NCBI GenBank assembly: GCA_016200085.1
Contig: JACQFL010000025.1
Coordinates: forward strand, 1-52,798
DNA: 52,798 nt
Source: Candidatus Rokuibacteriota bacterium
Lineage (GTDB): Bacteria; Methylomirabilota; Methylomirabilia; Rokubacteriales; CSP1-6
Reading direction: 5' to 3'
Shown here: positions 31,792 through 39,644 of the stretch, piece by piece
Numbering within the stretch: the stretch's first letter is position 1
How the letters are laid out: each line of letters starts with the position of its first letter
Made by a program: the position numbers and the translations under genes
The notes under the pieces: model-generated
Databases searched by the model: none
The model's input: only the letters and a program-made list of their open reading frames with translations
Told to the model about the DNA's origin: nothing

Positions 31792-32531
31792 CACGCGCGC
31801 TCCAGGCGGGCCACCGCTTCGGGCAGCCCGGCCAGGCGGCCGATGACGGCGTCCGGGACGGCCCCGGTCGACGGCGCGGCCGCCACCTGGATCACCCGCA
31901 TGCCGGCGGCGCGCGCGCCCTGCACGTCGAGCACGGGGTCGTCGCCCACGTGGACCGCGGTGGCGGGCTCCCCGCCCACCGCGCGCAGGGTGAGCGCGAA
32001 GATCTCCGCCGCCGGCTTGCGCACCCCGACCTCGTCCGAGAACGTGGTGTGGGCGAAGCACCGCAGCAGGCCGTAGTGCTCGAGGATCTGCCGCAGCGTG
32101 GCGCCGGGCGTGCGCATGGCGTTGGAGACGACGGCGAGCGTGTAGCCCGCGTCGCGCAGGCGCATGAGCGCGCCGAGCGCGCCGTCGTCCACCGCGGGCG
32201 GGACCAGCAGGGCCGGGCCGGCATAGGCGTCGACCAGCCGGGCCTTCACGTCCGGCGCCAGGCGCGCGGGGAGCCCGCGGTTCACGGCCGCGAGGATCGC
32301 GTCGACGTGGGAGGCGACGGGCACGTCGCGCAGGGCGCGCCAGACGTCGCCGAGATACTCGGCCGAGGCGTCATAGCCTCGCTCGAGCGCGGCGCGGTCG
32401 ACCCGCTCGCCCGCGGCGCTGAGCACGCGCGCGAAGCCGTCGAGGCGCACGCGGCGGTAACGGTTGTCGCTGGAGGGCGGGTCGAAGAGGAGCGTGCCCC
32501 AGAAATCGACCGTGACCGTCCGGATCTTCAG
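31791..32531 (-). CDS. HAD-superfamily hydrolase, copy 2 (DFWGT motif), apparent CTG start
   Basis: A 246-residue sister of the next gene. Motif I is VTVDFWGTLLFD, motif II TLAVVSNAMRTPG, the lysine is in GVRKPAAEIF, and motif IV is VHVGDDPVLDVQGARAAGM. Trp replaces the second Asp of motif I, as in the sister. No ATG, GTG or TTG is in frame between the previous gene and motif I. The CTG at 32531, overlapping the enoyl-CoA hydratase stop as CTGA, gives a product aligning with the sister from its first residues (LKIRTVTVDFW against MPLGAVTFDFW). That supports CTG as the real start. Substrate unknown; a short acyl or haloacid substrate is conceivable next to the enoyl-CoA hydratase. Confidence 0.85.
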   Translation of the reverse strand: MKIRTVTVDFWGTLLFDPPSSDNRYRRVRLDGFARVLSAAGERVDRAALERGYDASAEYLGDVWRALRDVPVASHVDAILAAVNRGLPARLAPDVKARLVDAYAGPALLVPPAVDDGALGALMRLRDAGYTLAVVSNAMRTPGATLRQILEHYGLLRCFAHTTFSDEVGVRKPAAEIFALTLRAVGGEPATAVHVGDDPVLDVQGARAAGMRVIQVAAAPSTGAVPDAVIGRLAGLPEAVARLERA

Positions 32532-33301
32532 CGCGGGCTCCCGAACCTCGCCGGGCGCTTGTCCAGGAACGCGCGCGCCCCCTCCTGCGGCTCCCCCGAC
32601 GCGTAGCCGGCCGCGAAGGCGTTGATGCCGTGGTGGATGGCGCTGGCGAGGTCGGTGTACCGCCAGCGCAGGATCAGCTCCTTCTGGAGCCTCAGCGCGC
32701 CCGGCGCACAGGCCCGCAGCGAGGCGATCACCGCGGCGACGGCGCCCTCGAGCCCAGCGAGCGGCACGACGCGGTTGACGAGCCCCCAGCCGAGCGCCTC
32801 CTCGGCGGCGACCGGCTCGCCCGTCAGCAGCAGCTGGGCGGCGCGCCCGGGCCCCACCATCGGCGCCAGCAGGGCGGCCTCGATGACCGACGGCAGCCCC
32901 ACGCGCACCTCGGGCAGCCCCAAGAGGGCGCCGGCGGCGGCCACCCGCAGGTCGCACGCCAGCGCCAGCTCGAAGCCGGCGCCCAGGCAGGGGCCATTGA
33001 TCGCCGCGATCACCGGGAACGGCGCATGATGGACGGCCTCGATGGCCTCGTGCAGCGACGTGATGAGGGCCTTGGCGGAGCCGACGTCGAGGGATGCCAG
33101 GATCCGCACGTTCATGCCCGCGGTGAACGCCCGCCCACTGCCGGTGAGCACCGCGACCCGGATGCCGTCGTCCGCCGCGAGCGCCGCGAACGTCTCGTGC
33201 ACGCCGGCGATGAGGTCGGGATCGAAGAGGTTGAGCGGAGGGCGCGCCAGCGTGCAGCGCACCACGTCGCCGTCGCGCGCGACCTCGACGGCGGGCGCCA
33301 T
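32528..33301 (-). CDS. Enoyl-CoA hydratase/isomerase family protein
   Basis: A 257-residue crotonase-fold protein. The oxyanion-hole segments are GRAFTAGMNVRIL and GPCLGAGFELALACDLRVA. The two catalytic glutamate positions are both filled (GFELAL and GLPEVRVGL). The usual GGTQRL helix start is replaced by PSVIEAALLAPMVG, as in several non-hydratase crotonases, so hydratase activity is likely but not certain. The C-terminal acyl-binding helix AFLDKRPARF is normal. The ATG overlaps the rhodanese stop (TGATG), and the gene's own TGA overlaps the CTG of the HAD gene. Confidence 0.9.
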   Translation of the reverse strand: MAPAVEVARDGDVVRCTLARPPLNLFDPDLIAGVHETFAALAADDGIRVAVLTGSGRAFTAGMNVRILASLDVGSAKALITSLHEAIEAVHHAPFPVIAAINGPCLGAGFELALACDLRVAAAGALLGLPEVRVGLPSVIEAALLAPMVGPGRAAQLLLTGEPVAAEEALGWGLVNRVVPLAGLEGAVAAVIASLRACAPGALRLQKELILRWRYTDLASAIHHGINAFAAGYASGEPQEGARAFLDKRPARFGSPR

Positions 33302-33618
33302 CAGTAGCGGCGCATGCCCGGCTCGACCGTGCGCGCCCAGTGGTCGAGCCCGCCGGCCAGGTTGCGCACGTTCTTGAAGCCGAGCGACCTCAGGTACTCG
33401 GCGACGGCGGCGCTGCGCACGCCCTGGTGACAGTACACGACGATCTCGTCGCCGGGATCGAGCTCGCCGGCGCGGAGCTCGATCTCCTCGATCGGGATGT
33501 GCACGGCGTTGGGCAGCCGGCAGAGCCGGGTCTCCCAGTCCTGACGCACGTCGAGGAGCAGCGGCGCGGGGCTCCGGGCCAGGCGGGTCTTCAGCTCGGG
33601 GGGGCTGATCTCGTCCAT
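33301..33618 (-). CDS. Single-domain rhodanese
   Basis: A 105-residue rhodanese domain of the GlpE/PspE size. The persulfide-forming cysteine is in VVYCHQGVRSAAVAEYL; LLLDVRQDWET and LPNAVHIPIEEI are the family's other landmarks, and the end is LAGGLDHWARTVEP. It moves sulfane sulfur between donors and acceptors such as cyanide, thioredoxin or proteins. A D-cysteine-desulfhydrase-like enzyme, which would release sulfide, is encoded two genes upstream in the same transcript. No signal peptide, so cytoplasmic. Confidence 0.92.
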   Translation of the reverse strand: MDEISPPELKTRLARSPAPLLLDVRQDWETRLCRLPNAVHIPIEEIELRAGELDPGDEIVVYCHQGVRSAAVAEYLRSLGFKNVRNLAGGLDHWARTVEPGMRRY

Positions 33619-33632
33619 CGCGTCCTCGGGCC

Positions 33633-34484
33633 TCAGCGCGCCGCGGGCCGGCCGGCGAGAAAGGCGGCCAGCCACTCGTTGACGGTCCCGGCGTGCTCGA
33701 TGTGGGGGAAGTGACCGCAGGCGTCGATCCAGCGCGCGATCCGCCGGGGCAGCGCCTCCATCACCGCCTCGCCGTGCCGCGGCAGCACGATCCGATCGGC
33801 ACGGCCGTGGATCACGAGCGCCGGATGCTCCAGCGTGCGCAGCACACGCCGCCAGACCTCGCCGCGCTCGACCAGATCGCGGCCGGTGCCGCGCAGGGTC
33901 GCGAGATACGCCGCGCGCGCGGGCCAGGCCGTGCGCGCGTCGTAGGCCCAGCGCACGTGGTAGTCGATCTCCGCGGGGTCGGGCCGGTGGAAGCACGCGG
34001 CCATCGCCACCCGGTAGACCGGCGCACAGCCGAGGAGCGCGAGCAGCTCGCCGAGCGGGCGCCGGGCCAGCGTGCGCAGCGGGAACGAGGGACGGAAGGG
34101 ACATCCCGCCACGACCCCGCCCAGCAGCGCCAGCCGCTCCACGCGCGTGGGATACGTGAGCGCCGTGGCCACCGCGACGGCGCCCCCGAGCGAATGGCCT
34201 ACCAGCGACGCGCTCGGGATCGCGGCCGCATCGAGGAAGGCGCGGACCGCGTGGGCGAAGAAGGCGAGGTCGTACGCCCCGCCGGGCTTGTCCGACTGGC
34301 CGAACCCGGGAAGGTCGAGGGCATAGACCCGGGCCCGGCCCGCGAGCACGGGCAGGTTGTGGCGCCACGACTCGGCGAAGCCGGCGAGCCCGTGGATGAG
34401 CACGACGGCGGGACCGCGGCCCTCGACGACGTAGTGGATCCCGATGCCGTCGACGGGGCCGCCCTGGAGGCGGACCTCGGGCAT
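33633..34484 (-). CDS. Alpha/beta-hydrolase
   Basis: A 283-residue serine hydrolase of the alpha/beta fold. The oxyanion region is VVLIHGLAGFAESW, the nucleophile elbow is LVGHSLGGAVAVA, the acid is in VIHGRADRIVLP and the catalytic His in DACGHFPHIEHAG. A helical cap lies between about 135 and 205. The pattern resembles C-C bond (meta-cleavage product) hydrolases and haloalkane-type relatives, but the substrate cannot be named. It is 14 bases upstream of the rhodanese and three bases downstream of the PLP enzyme gene, in one operon. Confidence 0.9.
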   Translation of the reverse strand: MPEVRLQGGPVDGIGIHYVVEGRGPAVVLIHGLAGFAESWRHNLPVLAGRARVYALDLPGFGQSDKPGGAYDLAFFAHAVRAFLDAAAIPSASLVGHSLGGAVAVATALTYPTRVERLALLGGVVAGCPFRPSFPLRTLARRPLGELLALLGCAPVYRVAMAACFHRPDPAEIDYHVRWAYDARTAWPARAAYLATLRGTGRDLVERGEVWRRVLRTLEHPALVIHGRADRIVLPRHGEAVMEALPRRIARWIDACGHFPHIEHAGTVNEWLAAFLAGRPAAR

Positions 34485-34487
34485 GGG

Positions 34488-35507
34488 TCAGGATTCTATC
34501 AGAGCCTCTCCGTCGAGCAGCCGGCCGAGCTCAGCGCGGAACGGAAAGACGCTGAAGATGCCGCCGGTGTGGACGAAGCACACGCGGCGGCCGAGGGCCT
34601 TGGGGTCGCGGCGAAGCGTCTCGACGAGGCCGCCGAAGGCCTTCGCCGTGTAGACGGGATCGAGCACGATGCCTTCCTGGCGCGCCAGGCGGACCACCGT
34701 CTGCAGCTCCTCCTCCCGCACGCGCGTGCGTCCGGTGCCCTGGTAGCCGTCGATCAGGTGGATCTCGTCGGGCACCGTCACCGGCAAGCCGTAGCGCCCC
34801 CGGGCCTGGCCGATCACGTCGGTGACGTAGTCCCGCACGCGCTTGGCCTCCCAGGCGATGGGCACGCTGACGATCTCCGCCCCGAGACCGGCGATCTGCC
34901 TGGCCATGAGCAGGCCCGCGTGGCTGCCGCCGCTGAACGCGGTGATGACCACGGTGTCGAACGCCGGCGCGCCGTGGCGCGCCTGGTGCACCAGTTCCTG
35001 GCCGCAGCCGAGATAGCCGAGCGCGCCGGTGACGGTGGCGCCGCTCTCGGGGATCACGTACGGGGTGCCACCCGCCCGGCGCACCTCGGCGGCGAGGTCT
35101 TGAAGAACCTCGTCGACGCGCTCCCACTCCCGGTCGCTGCAGTAGCGGACGCGGGCCCCGAGGAGGCGCGAGAGCAGGAGGTTGCCGTCGTACTCGTCCG
35201 GGCGATCACCCTTGAGCGCGAGCACCGCCCGGAGGCCGAGCCGCGCGGCGACGGCGGCGACGGCGCGGCAGCAGTTGGACTGGCGGGTGCCGCAGGTGAT
35301 CAGCGTGTCCGCGTTCTGTGCGAGGGCCTCCCCGACGAGGAACTCCAGCTTGCGGATCTTGTTGCCGCTCTCGAGCAGGCCGGTGAGGTCGTCGCGCTTG
35401 ATCCACAGCTCGACGCCGAGCTCCTGCGACAGGCGCTCCAGCTGCACGAGGGGCGTGGGGGCCTGGGCGAGCTCGACGCGCGGGATCGGAGGCGCCGCCG
35501 TGGACAT
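34488..35507 (-). CDS. PLP-dependent D-cysteine desulfhydrase / ACC deaminase family enzyme
   Basis: A 339-residue fold-type II PLP enzyme. The Schiff-base lysine is Lys50 in ESGNKIRKLEF. The phosphate-binding and substrate loops are TCGTRQSNCCRAVA and FSGGSHAGLL. At two positions that separate the activities, the enzyme has YTAKA and HTGG. The threonines are those of D-cysteine desulfhydrases, where ACC deaminases have Glu and Leu, so desulfhydration of D-cysteine (to pyruvate, H2S and ammonia) is favoured over ACC deamination. Start ATG 35507. Its neighbours are a DUF72 gene (14 bases upstream) and an alpha/beta-hydrolase gene (three bases downstream). Confidence 0.88.
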   Translation of the reverse strand: MSTAAPPIPRVELAQAPTPLVQLERLSQELGVELWIKRDDLTGLLESGNKIRKLEFLVGEALAQNADTLITCGTRQSNCCRAVAAVAARLGLRAVLALKGDRPDEYDGNLLLSRLLGARVRYCSDREWERVDEVLQDLAAEVRRAGGTPYVIPESGATVTGALGYLGCGQELVHQARHGAPAFDTVVITAFSGGSHAGLLMARQIAGLGAEIVSVPIAWEAKRVRDYVTDVIGQARGRYGLPVTVPDEIHLIDGYQGTGRTRVREEELQTVVRLARQEGIVLDPVYTAKAFGGLVETLRRDPKALGRRVCFVHTGGIFSVFPFRAELGRLLDGEALIES

Positions 35508-35521
35508 CCGGTGTCACTATC

Positions 35522-36484
35522 TCAGGCGAGCAGGTCGCGTGGCAAGCTTTGCTGCTGCGCGGGCGCGCGCGCGGGCTGGCCGAGCATCCGGCGGAGCATG
35601 AGCGCGTTCTGCACGGGGTAGTCACGGTTGTTGTTGTTGAACGAGATCACGACCTGCTCGCTCTCCTCGGCGAGCCGCTCGATCTCGGGCAGCAGCGCGG
35701 CGAGCTCGCCCTCGCCGTAGCGGTAGTCGTACTTGACGCGCACGGCCGGCGCCTCGCCGCGGACCTGCTTGAGCCACCCCTCGGCGTTCCGGCCGTGCAG
35801 GCGCACGACGGCGGTCCGCGCCGTGACCACGGGCACGCGCGGGATGGCCGCCTCGATGGCGGGGCCGTCCACCACGACGTTGGCCACGCCCGCCGCGCGC
35901 AGGGTGTCGAGGGTCTCGTCCGCGCGCTCGGGGAGCCAGGAGCGGTGGCGGAACTCGACGGCCACGGTCCAGCCCGGCAGCCGCTCGGGGAGCGAGGCGA
36001 CGTAGGCCAGGCGCTCGGGGCCGAAGCGCACCCACGGCGCGAGCTGGAAGAGCACGTAGCCGAGCTTGCCCGCCGCCGCGAGGGGCGCGAGCGACGCCCG
36101 GAACAGCCGGAACGTCTCGTCCAGGGCCGCGGGCGGGAACGCGTCGGCCTCGACCTCGTCACGGTGGTTGCGGCTGGCCGCGTCGGGGAGCAGGCGGAGC
36201 ACGTCGGCGGGCAGGGTCTGCGGCCGGGCGGCGTGGCCCGTCATCGGCGCGTAGGCCTTGACGTTGAAGAGGAAGCCCGGCGGCGTGCGCTCGACCCAGC
36301 GGGCGACGTGGCGGACGTCGGGGATCGCGTAGTACGAGGCGTTCACCTCGACGGTGTCGAAGAACCGGGCGTACCAGCGCAGGCGCGCCTGGGCGGACAT
36401 CGACCGGCGCGGATAGAACGCGCCGCTCTCGATCAGGGCCTGGTCGGCCCACGACGCGATCCCGACCCGGACACGGGCACTCAT
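35522..36484 (-). CDS. DUF72 (YecE-like) TIM-barrel protein
   Basis: A 320-residue DUF72 protein. Seen: VRVGIASWADQAL, FYPRRSMSAQARLRWYARFFDTVEVNASYYAIP, FLFNVKAYAPMTGH, LGYVLFQLAPWVRF, WTVAVEFRHRSWL and the late VVISFNNNNRDYPVQNALMLRRML. The family is widespread, has a TIM-barrel structure and no proven activity. The conserved acidic and aromatic residues suggest a nuclease- or isomerase-like pocket, which is unproven. Start ATG 36484, since the codons upstream run into the cyclase gene. It is 31 bases after the cyclase stop. Confidence 0.9.
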   Translation of the reverse strand: MSARVRVGIASWADQALIESGAFYPRRSMSAQARLRWYARFFDTVEVNASYYAIPDVRHVARWVERTPPGFLFNVKAYAPMTGHAARPQTLPADVLRLLPDAASRNHRDEVEADAFPPAALDETFRLFRASLAPLAAAGKLGYVLFQLAPWVRFGPERLAYVASLPERLPGWTVAVEFRHRSWLPERADETLDTLRAAGVANVVVDGPAIEAAIPRVPVVTARTAVVRLHGRNAEGWLKQVRGEAPAVRVKYDYRYGEGELAALLPEIERLAEESEQVVISFNNNNRDYPVQNALMLRRMLGQPARAPAQQQSLPRDLLA

Positions 36485-36515
36485 GGCCTTTCGCTCCCTG
36501 CGCTCCGACGGCCAC

Positions 36516-38102
36516 TCACACGATCTTCTCGTAGACACCGGGGGGGATGACTCTGAAGACTTTCAAGGGGGTGGAGACGTTCTTGAAGGCGCGCTCGCCG
36601 AGGGCTTCGAGGACGAAGTGGGCGCGGATCCGCCCGGCGGTCGGCTCGCCGACGATGATCTCGTCGGCTCCGGCCGAGGCCGCCATGCGCGCGGCGATGT
36701 TGGTGGTCGAGCCGGAGGCCGAGAACGTCCAGCGCTGGCCGGCGGCGCCGGCGAGCTTGGTCGCGCCGACGAGCGCCTCGCCGGTGTTGATCCCCATGTG
36801 GAGCGAGATCGGCGGGAAGACCCCGCCGTACTCCTCGTTGAGGCCGCCCGTGCGCTGGCGGATGGCGAAGGCCGCCCGCGTGGCGTTCAGGGCGTGGTCG
36901 GTGGCGGTGCGCTCGGACTGGAAGATCACCATGAGCCCGTCGCCCGCCGTCTCGTTCACGTCGCCGTGATGGGCCTGGATGATCTCGAGGAAGCTCGAGA
37001 AGTAGAGCTGGATGAGCTGGTTCAGCCTCCGGGGCTCGAGCTGCTCGGACAGCCGCGTGTAACCGGTGATGTCGAGGAAGAGCACCGACACCTCGACGGT
37101 CTTCTTCTCGAGCTGCGTGGCATTCGGGTCGTTCTCGAGGAGCTTCTTGACCGCGTCGGGGACGAACTTGCTCAGCTCGCCCTTGATCTGCTCGAGCAGC
37201 TCCAGCCGCTGCCGGGACTCCTGGAGGCTCTCCAGGGCGGAGCCGAGCTCCTTGTTCCTGGTCTCGAGATCCCGGTAGGCGGCGGCCAGACGCGCGGTCA
37301 TCTCGTTGAAGGCGGTGCCCAGCCCGCCGATCTCGTCGCGCCGGCCCGCCGGCGCCTGCGCCTCGAAGTCCCCCTCGCCCACGCGCCGGGCCGCGGCGGC
37401 CAGATCCCGGATCGGGCGGACCACGACGCGGGCCATGGCCGCCGTGAGCACGACCGCCGCGGACAGGATGGTGAGGGCCGCGATCATCAGCTGGCGGTTG
37501 CGATGGTGCCGGAGCTCGGCGACCACGGGCGCCATCGACGCGTCGACGCGCAGCACGGCGCGCACCCTGTGATCGCTGCCGTGGCAGCCCTGGCAGCGCT
37601 CCTGGTTCTCGATGGGCCGCAGCATGGTGAACGTCGGCACCCCGTTGACCTGGCCGACGGTCTCCTGCGTGGTGAGGGTGTCGACGGCACGCTTGAAGAG
37701 CGGCGACGTGTCGGCCGCGGCAGGGGCGCGCTGCATCCTCTCGATGTTGGCGAGCACGGCGGGCGAGAGCTCGGCGTTCTTCATGACCTGCCGCAGGGTG
37801 GCGAGATCCGTGAACGCCTCGACCCCGTTGCGACGGTAGATCCGGAGCCCCTCGACGGGCATTGCCCCGCCGATCTCCTGCAGCATGGAGCGCGTGACGT
37901 CGGGACGCTCCTGGAGCATCGCCCCCTCGATCGACGCGACGATGGTCTGGGTCAGCTGCCGCGCGGAGGCCTTGTGCTGCTCGACGACGAGGTCCTTCTC
38001 GCGCTGGATCGTCCAGAAGGTGGACGCCCCGAAGCCGATGATGAGGACCACGACGATGAGCGTCGTGATCTTCCCGGCCAGGCGCGAGCGGGCGACGGCC
38101 AT
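36516..38102 (-). CDS. Membrane class III nucleotide cyclase with periplasmic CXXCH sensor domain
   Basis: A 528-residue receptor cyclase. A first membrane span (about 12-30) is followed by a ~170-residue periplasmic sensor with one c-type haem site, CQGCH at 170-174, resembling DUF3365/Tll0287-like haem sensors. A second span (206-226), a HAMP domain (228-280), a coiled coil (280-315) and the cyclase domain (335-515) follow. Metal aspartates are Asp344 (FLDITGYT) and Asp388 (AGDGLMV); NIAARM supplies the transition-state Asn468 and Arg472. The base-selecting positions hold Glu384 and Ser461, whereas adenylate cyclases have Lys and Asp/Thr, so GTP may be the substrate. Start ATG 38102. Confidence 0.88.
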   Translation of the reverse strand: MAVARSRLAGKITTLIVVVLIIGFGASTFWTIQREKDLVVEQHKASARQLTQTIVASIEGAMLQERPDVTRSMLQEIGGAMPVEGLRIYRRNGVEAFTDLATLRQVMKNAELSPAVLANIERMQRAPAAADTSPLFKRAVDTLTTQETVGQVNGVPTFTMLRPIENQERCQGCHGSDHRVRAVLRVDASMAPVVAELRHHRNRQLMIAALTILSAAVVLTAAMARVVVRPIRDLAAAARRVGEGDFEAQAPAGRRDEIGGLGTAFNEMTARLAAAYRDLETRNKELGSALESLQESRQRLELLEQIKGELSKFVPDAVKKLLENDPNATQLEKKTVEVSVLFLDITGYTRLSEQLEPRRLNQLIQLYFSSFLEIIQAHHGDVNETAGDGLMVIFQSERTATDHALNATRAAFAIRQRTGGLNEEYGGVFPPISLHMGINTGEALVGATKLAGAAGQRWTFSASGSTTNIAARMAASAGADEIIVGEPTAGRIRAHFVLEALGERAFKNVSTPLKVFRVIPPGVYEKIV

Positions 38103-38118
38103 GCGACCGTGACGCGAG

Positions 38119-38958
38119 CTAGCCGCGGGCGAGGCTCGCGTAGGTGTCGAGGAGCGGCAGCACCGTGTCCGCGCCGGCGGACGGGACGAAGAACACCACA
38201 CGCTCGACGCCCCACGCCGCGAGCCGGTCCACGGCCGCCTTCTCGGGCCTGACCCCGAAGACCGTGATCGGGATGGACTTCGGGTCGCGGCCGGCCTTGG
38301 TCGCCCGCTCGCGCAGGCGCTGGATCTTCTCGCCGAGATCCGCCGCCCGCGCCCCGATCGGCATCCAGCCGTCGGCGTAGTCGAGCACCCGGTCGAACGT
38401 GGTCGGGCCGTCGCCGCCCATCAGGATCGGCGGGTGCGGCTTCTGCACCGGCTTGGGCCACGCCCAGCTCCGGTCGAAGTTGACGAACTCCCCGTGGAAC
38501 TCGGCCTCGTCCTTGGTCCAGAGCTCCTTCATGGCCAGCACGCGCTCGCGCATGAGACGCCACCGCGTCTTGAAGCCCGTGCCGTGGTGCTCCATCTCCT
38601 CGGCGTTCCAGCCGCCGCCGATGCCGAAGATGAAGCGCCCGTTGGAGAGGAAGTCCAGGCTGGCCACCTCCTTGGCGGTGGTGATCGGGTCGCGCTCGAC
38701 GACCAGGCAGATGCCCGTGGCGAGCTTCAGCCGCTTCGTCACGGACGCGGCGGCGGTGAGCGCCACGAACGGGTCGTGGGTGTGCCAGTAGTCCCTGGGC
38801 AGGTCGGCGCCGCCCGGCCAGGGGCTCCGCCGGCTGGTCGGGATGTGCGTGTGCTCCGGCACCCACAGCGACTCGAAGCCGCGCTCCTCGAGCGCGCGCG
38901 CCAGGTCGTCGGGCCGGACGGCGTAATCCGTGGGGAACATCGCGATGCCGTGGAGCAT
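38119..38958 (-). CDS. LLM-class F420-dependent oxidoreductase
   Basis: A 279-residue luciferase-like oxidoreductase of the TIGR03619-like group. Seen: FESLWVPEHTHIPTSR, RLKLATGICLVVERDPITTAKEVASLDFLSNGRF, GIGGGWNAEEMEHHG and KPHPPILMGGDGPTTFDRVLDYADGWMP. These motifs are shared by F420-dependent enzymes acting on unknown substrates in actinobacteria and related soil bacteria. F420 use is inferred, since no F420 biosynthesis gene is in the window. The ATG has AGGAGG six bases upstream. It is the first gene of the leftward nine-gene run and lies 16 bases before the cyclase gene. Confidence 0.9.
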   Translation of the reverse strand: MLHGIAMFPTDYAVRPDDLARALEERGFESLWVPEHTHIPTSRRSPWPGGADLPRDYWHTHDPFVALTAAASVTKRLKLATGICLVVERDPITTAKEVASLDFLSNGRFIFGIGGGWNAEEMEHHGTGFKTRWRLMRERVLAMKELWTKDEAEFHGEFVNFDRSWAWPKPVQKPHPPILMGGDGPTTFDRVLDYADGWMPIGARAADLGEKIQRLRERATKAGRDPKSIPITVFGVRPEKAAVDRLAAWGVERVVFFVPSAGADTVLPLLDTYASLARG

Positions 38959-39033
38959 GCGGGACCTCCTGCGGGTGAGTACGGCGATGATACCATCGGC
39001 GCACAGTCAGGCCAGCGCCGTCGGAGGTGCCGG

Positions 39034-39522
39034 ATGCCAACCGATCCCGGACCGATGATCGAGGAGCAGACCGTGCCGCTGCGCCCCGGCGACCGGGCGC
39101 CCGATTTCGAGCTGCCTGCGGCCGATCGCGAAGGCCGCGTGGCCCTCGCCGAATACCGCCGCCGCGGCCCGGTGCTGCTCGTCATGCTCAAGGGCATGGC
39201 GGCAGCCCCGGATCGCGCGATCCATCGAGCCTACCGTCTGCCGGCCGCGGCCAGGACTCTGGAGCTCGGTGAGGAAACGGAACGCCATGCGGCCGAGGTC
39301 CTCCGAGAGCTCGGCCTCCAGGCCCCGCCCGGCCAGGCCGGGTCGGCCTTCTCGACGTCCGATGGCTTCGAGATGACCACCGAGGACGAGTCCGAGTGGA
39401 AGCGTCCCCTGCGGTCCGTGGGGTACTTCCTCATCGGGCGCGACGGCGTGATCCGCGGGTCCCGGGCCGACACCCGGATTCGGCTCCTCCCTGAGGTCGC
39501 AGAGCTGCTCGCGCTGGTCTGA
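39034..39522 (+). CDS. Redoxin-fold (AhpC/TSA-like) protein without cysteines
   Basis: A 162-residue protein with the peroxiredoxin outline: LRPGDRAPDFELPAADREGRVALAEYRRRGPVLLVMLKG at the N-terminus and a final strand RSVGYFLIGRDGVIRGSRADTRIR. The position where peroxiredoxins carry the catalytic Cys is GMAAAPDRA, and the whole protein has no cysteine. It cannot therefore act as a thiol peroxidase or thioredoxin. It might be a scaffold or binding protein. The start ATG 39034 has GGAGG five bases upstream. It is divergent from the LLM gene across 75 bases. Confidence 0.75.
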   Translation: MPTDPGPMIEEQTVPLRPGDRAPDFELPAADREGRVALAEYRRRGPVLLVMLKGMAAAPDRAIHRAYRLPAAARTLELGEETERHAAEVLRELGLQAPPGQAGSAFSTSDGFEMTTEDESEWKRPLRSVGYFLIGRDGVIRGSRADTRIRLLPEVAELLALV

Positions 39523-39644
39523 GGCTCTCCGGCGCCCTTGCGTCACGCGGTGCGTCGGTGTACGATTCCGGCAACTTCATCCGCGCCCTCCTTCATCCAT
39601 TCCCGTCGTGCTCCAGACTGCGCCACATCCAAGGGGGTAGAAGC

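Noticed and set aside
34488..35507. ACC deaminase (acdS)
   Set aside because: Residues at the two discriminating positions are Thr, as in D-cysteine desulfhydrases, rather than Glu and Leu.
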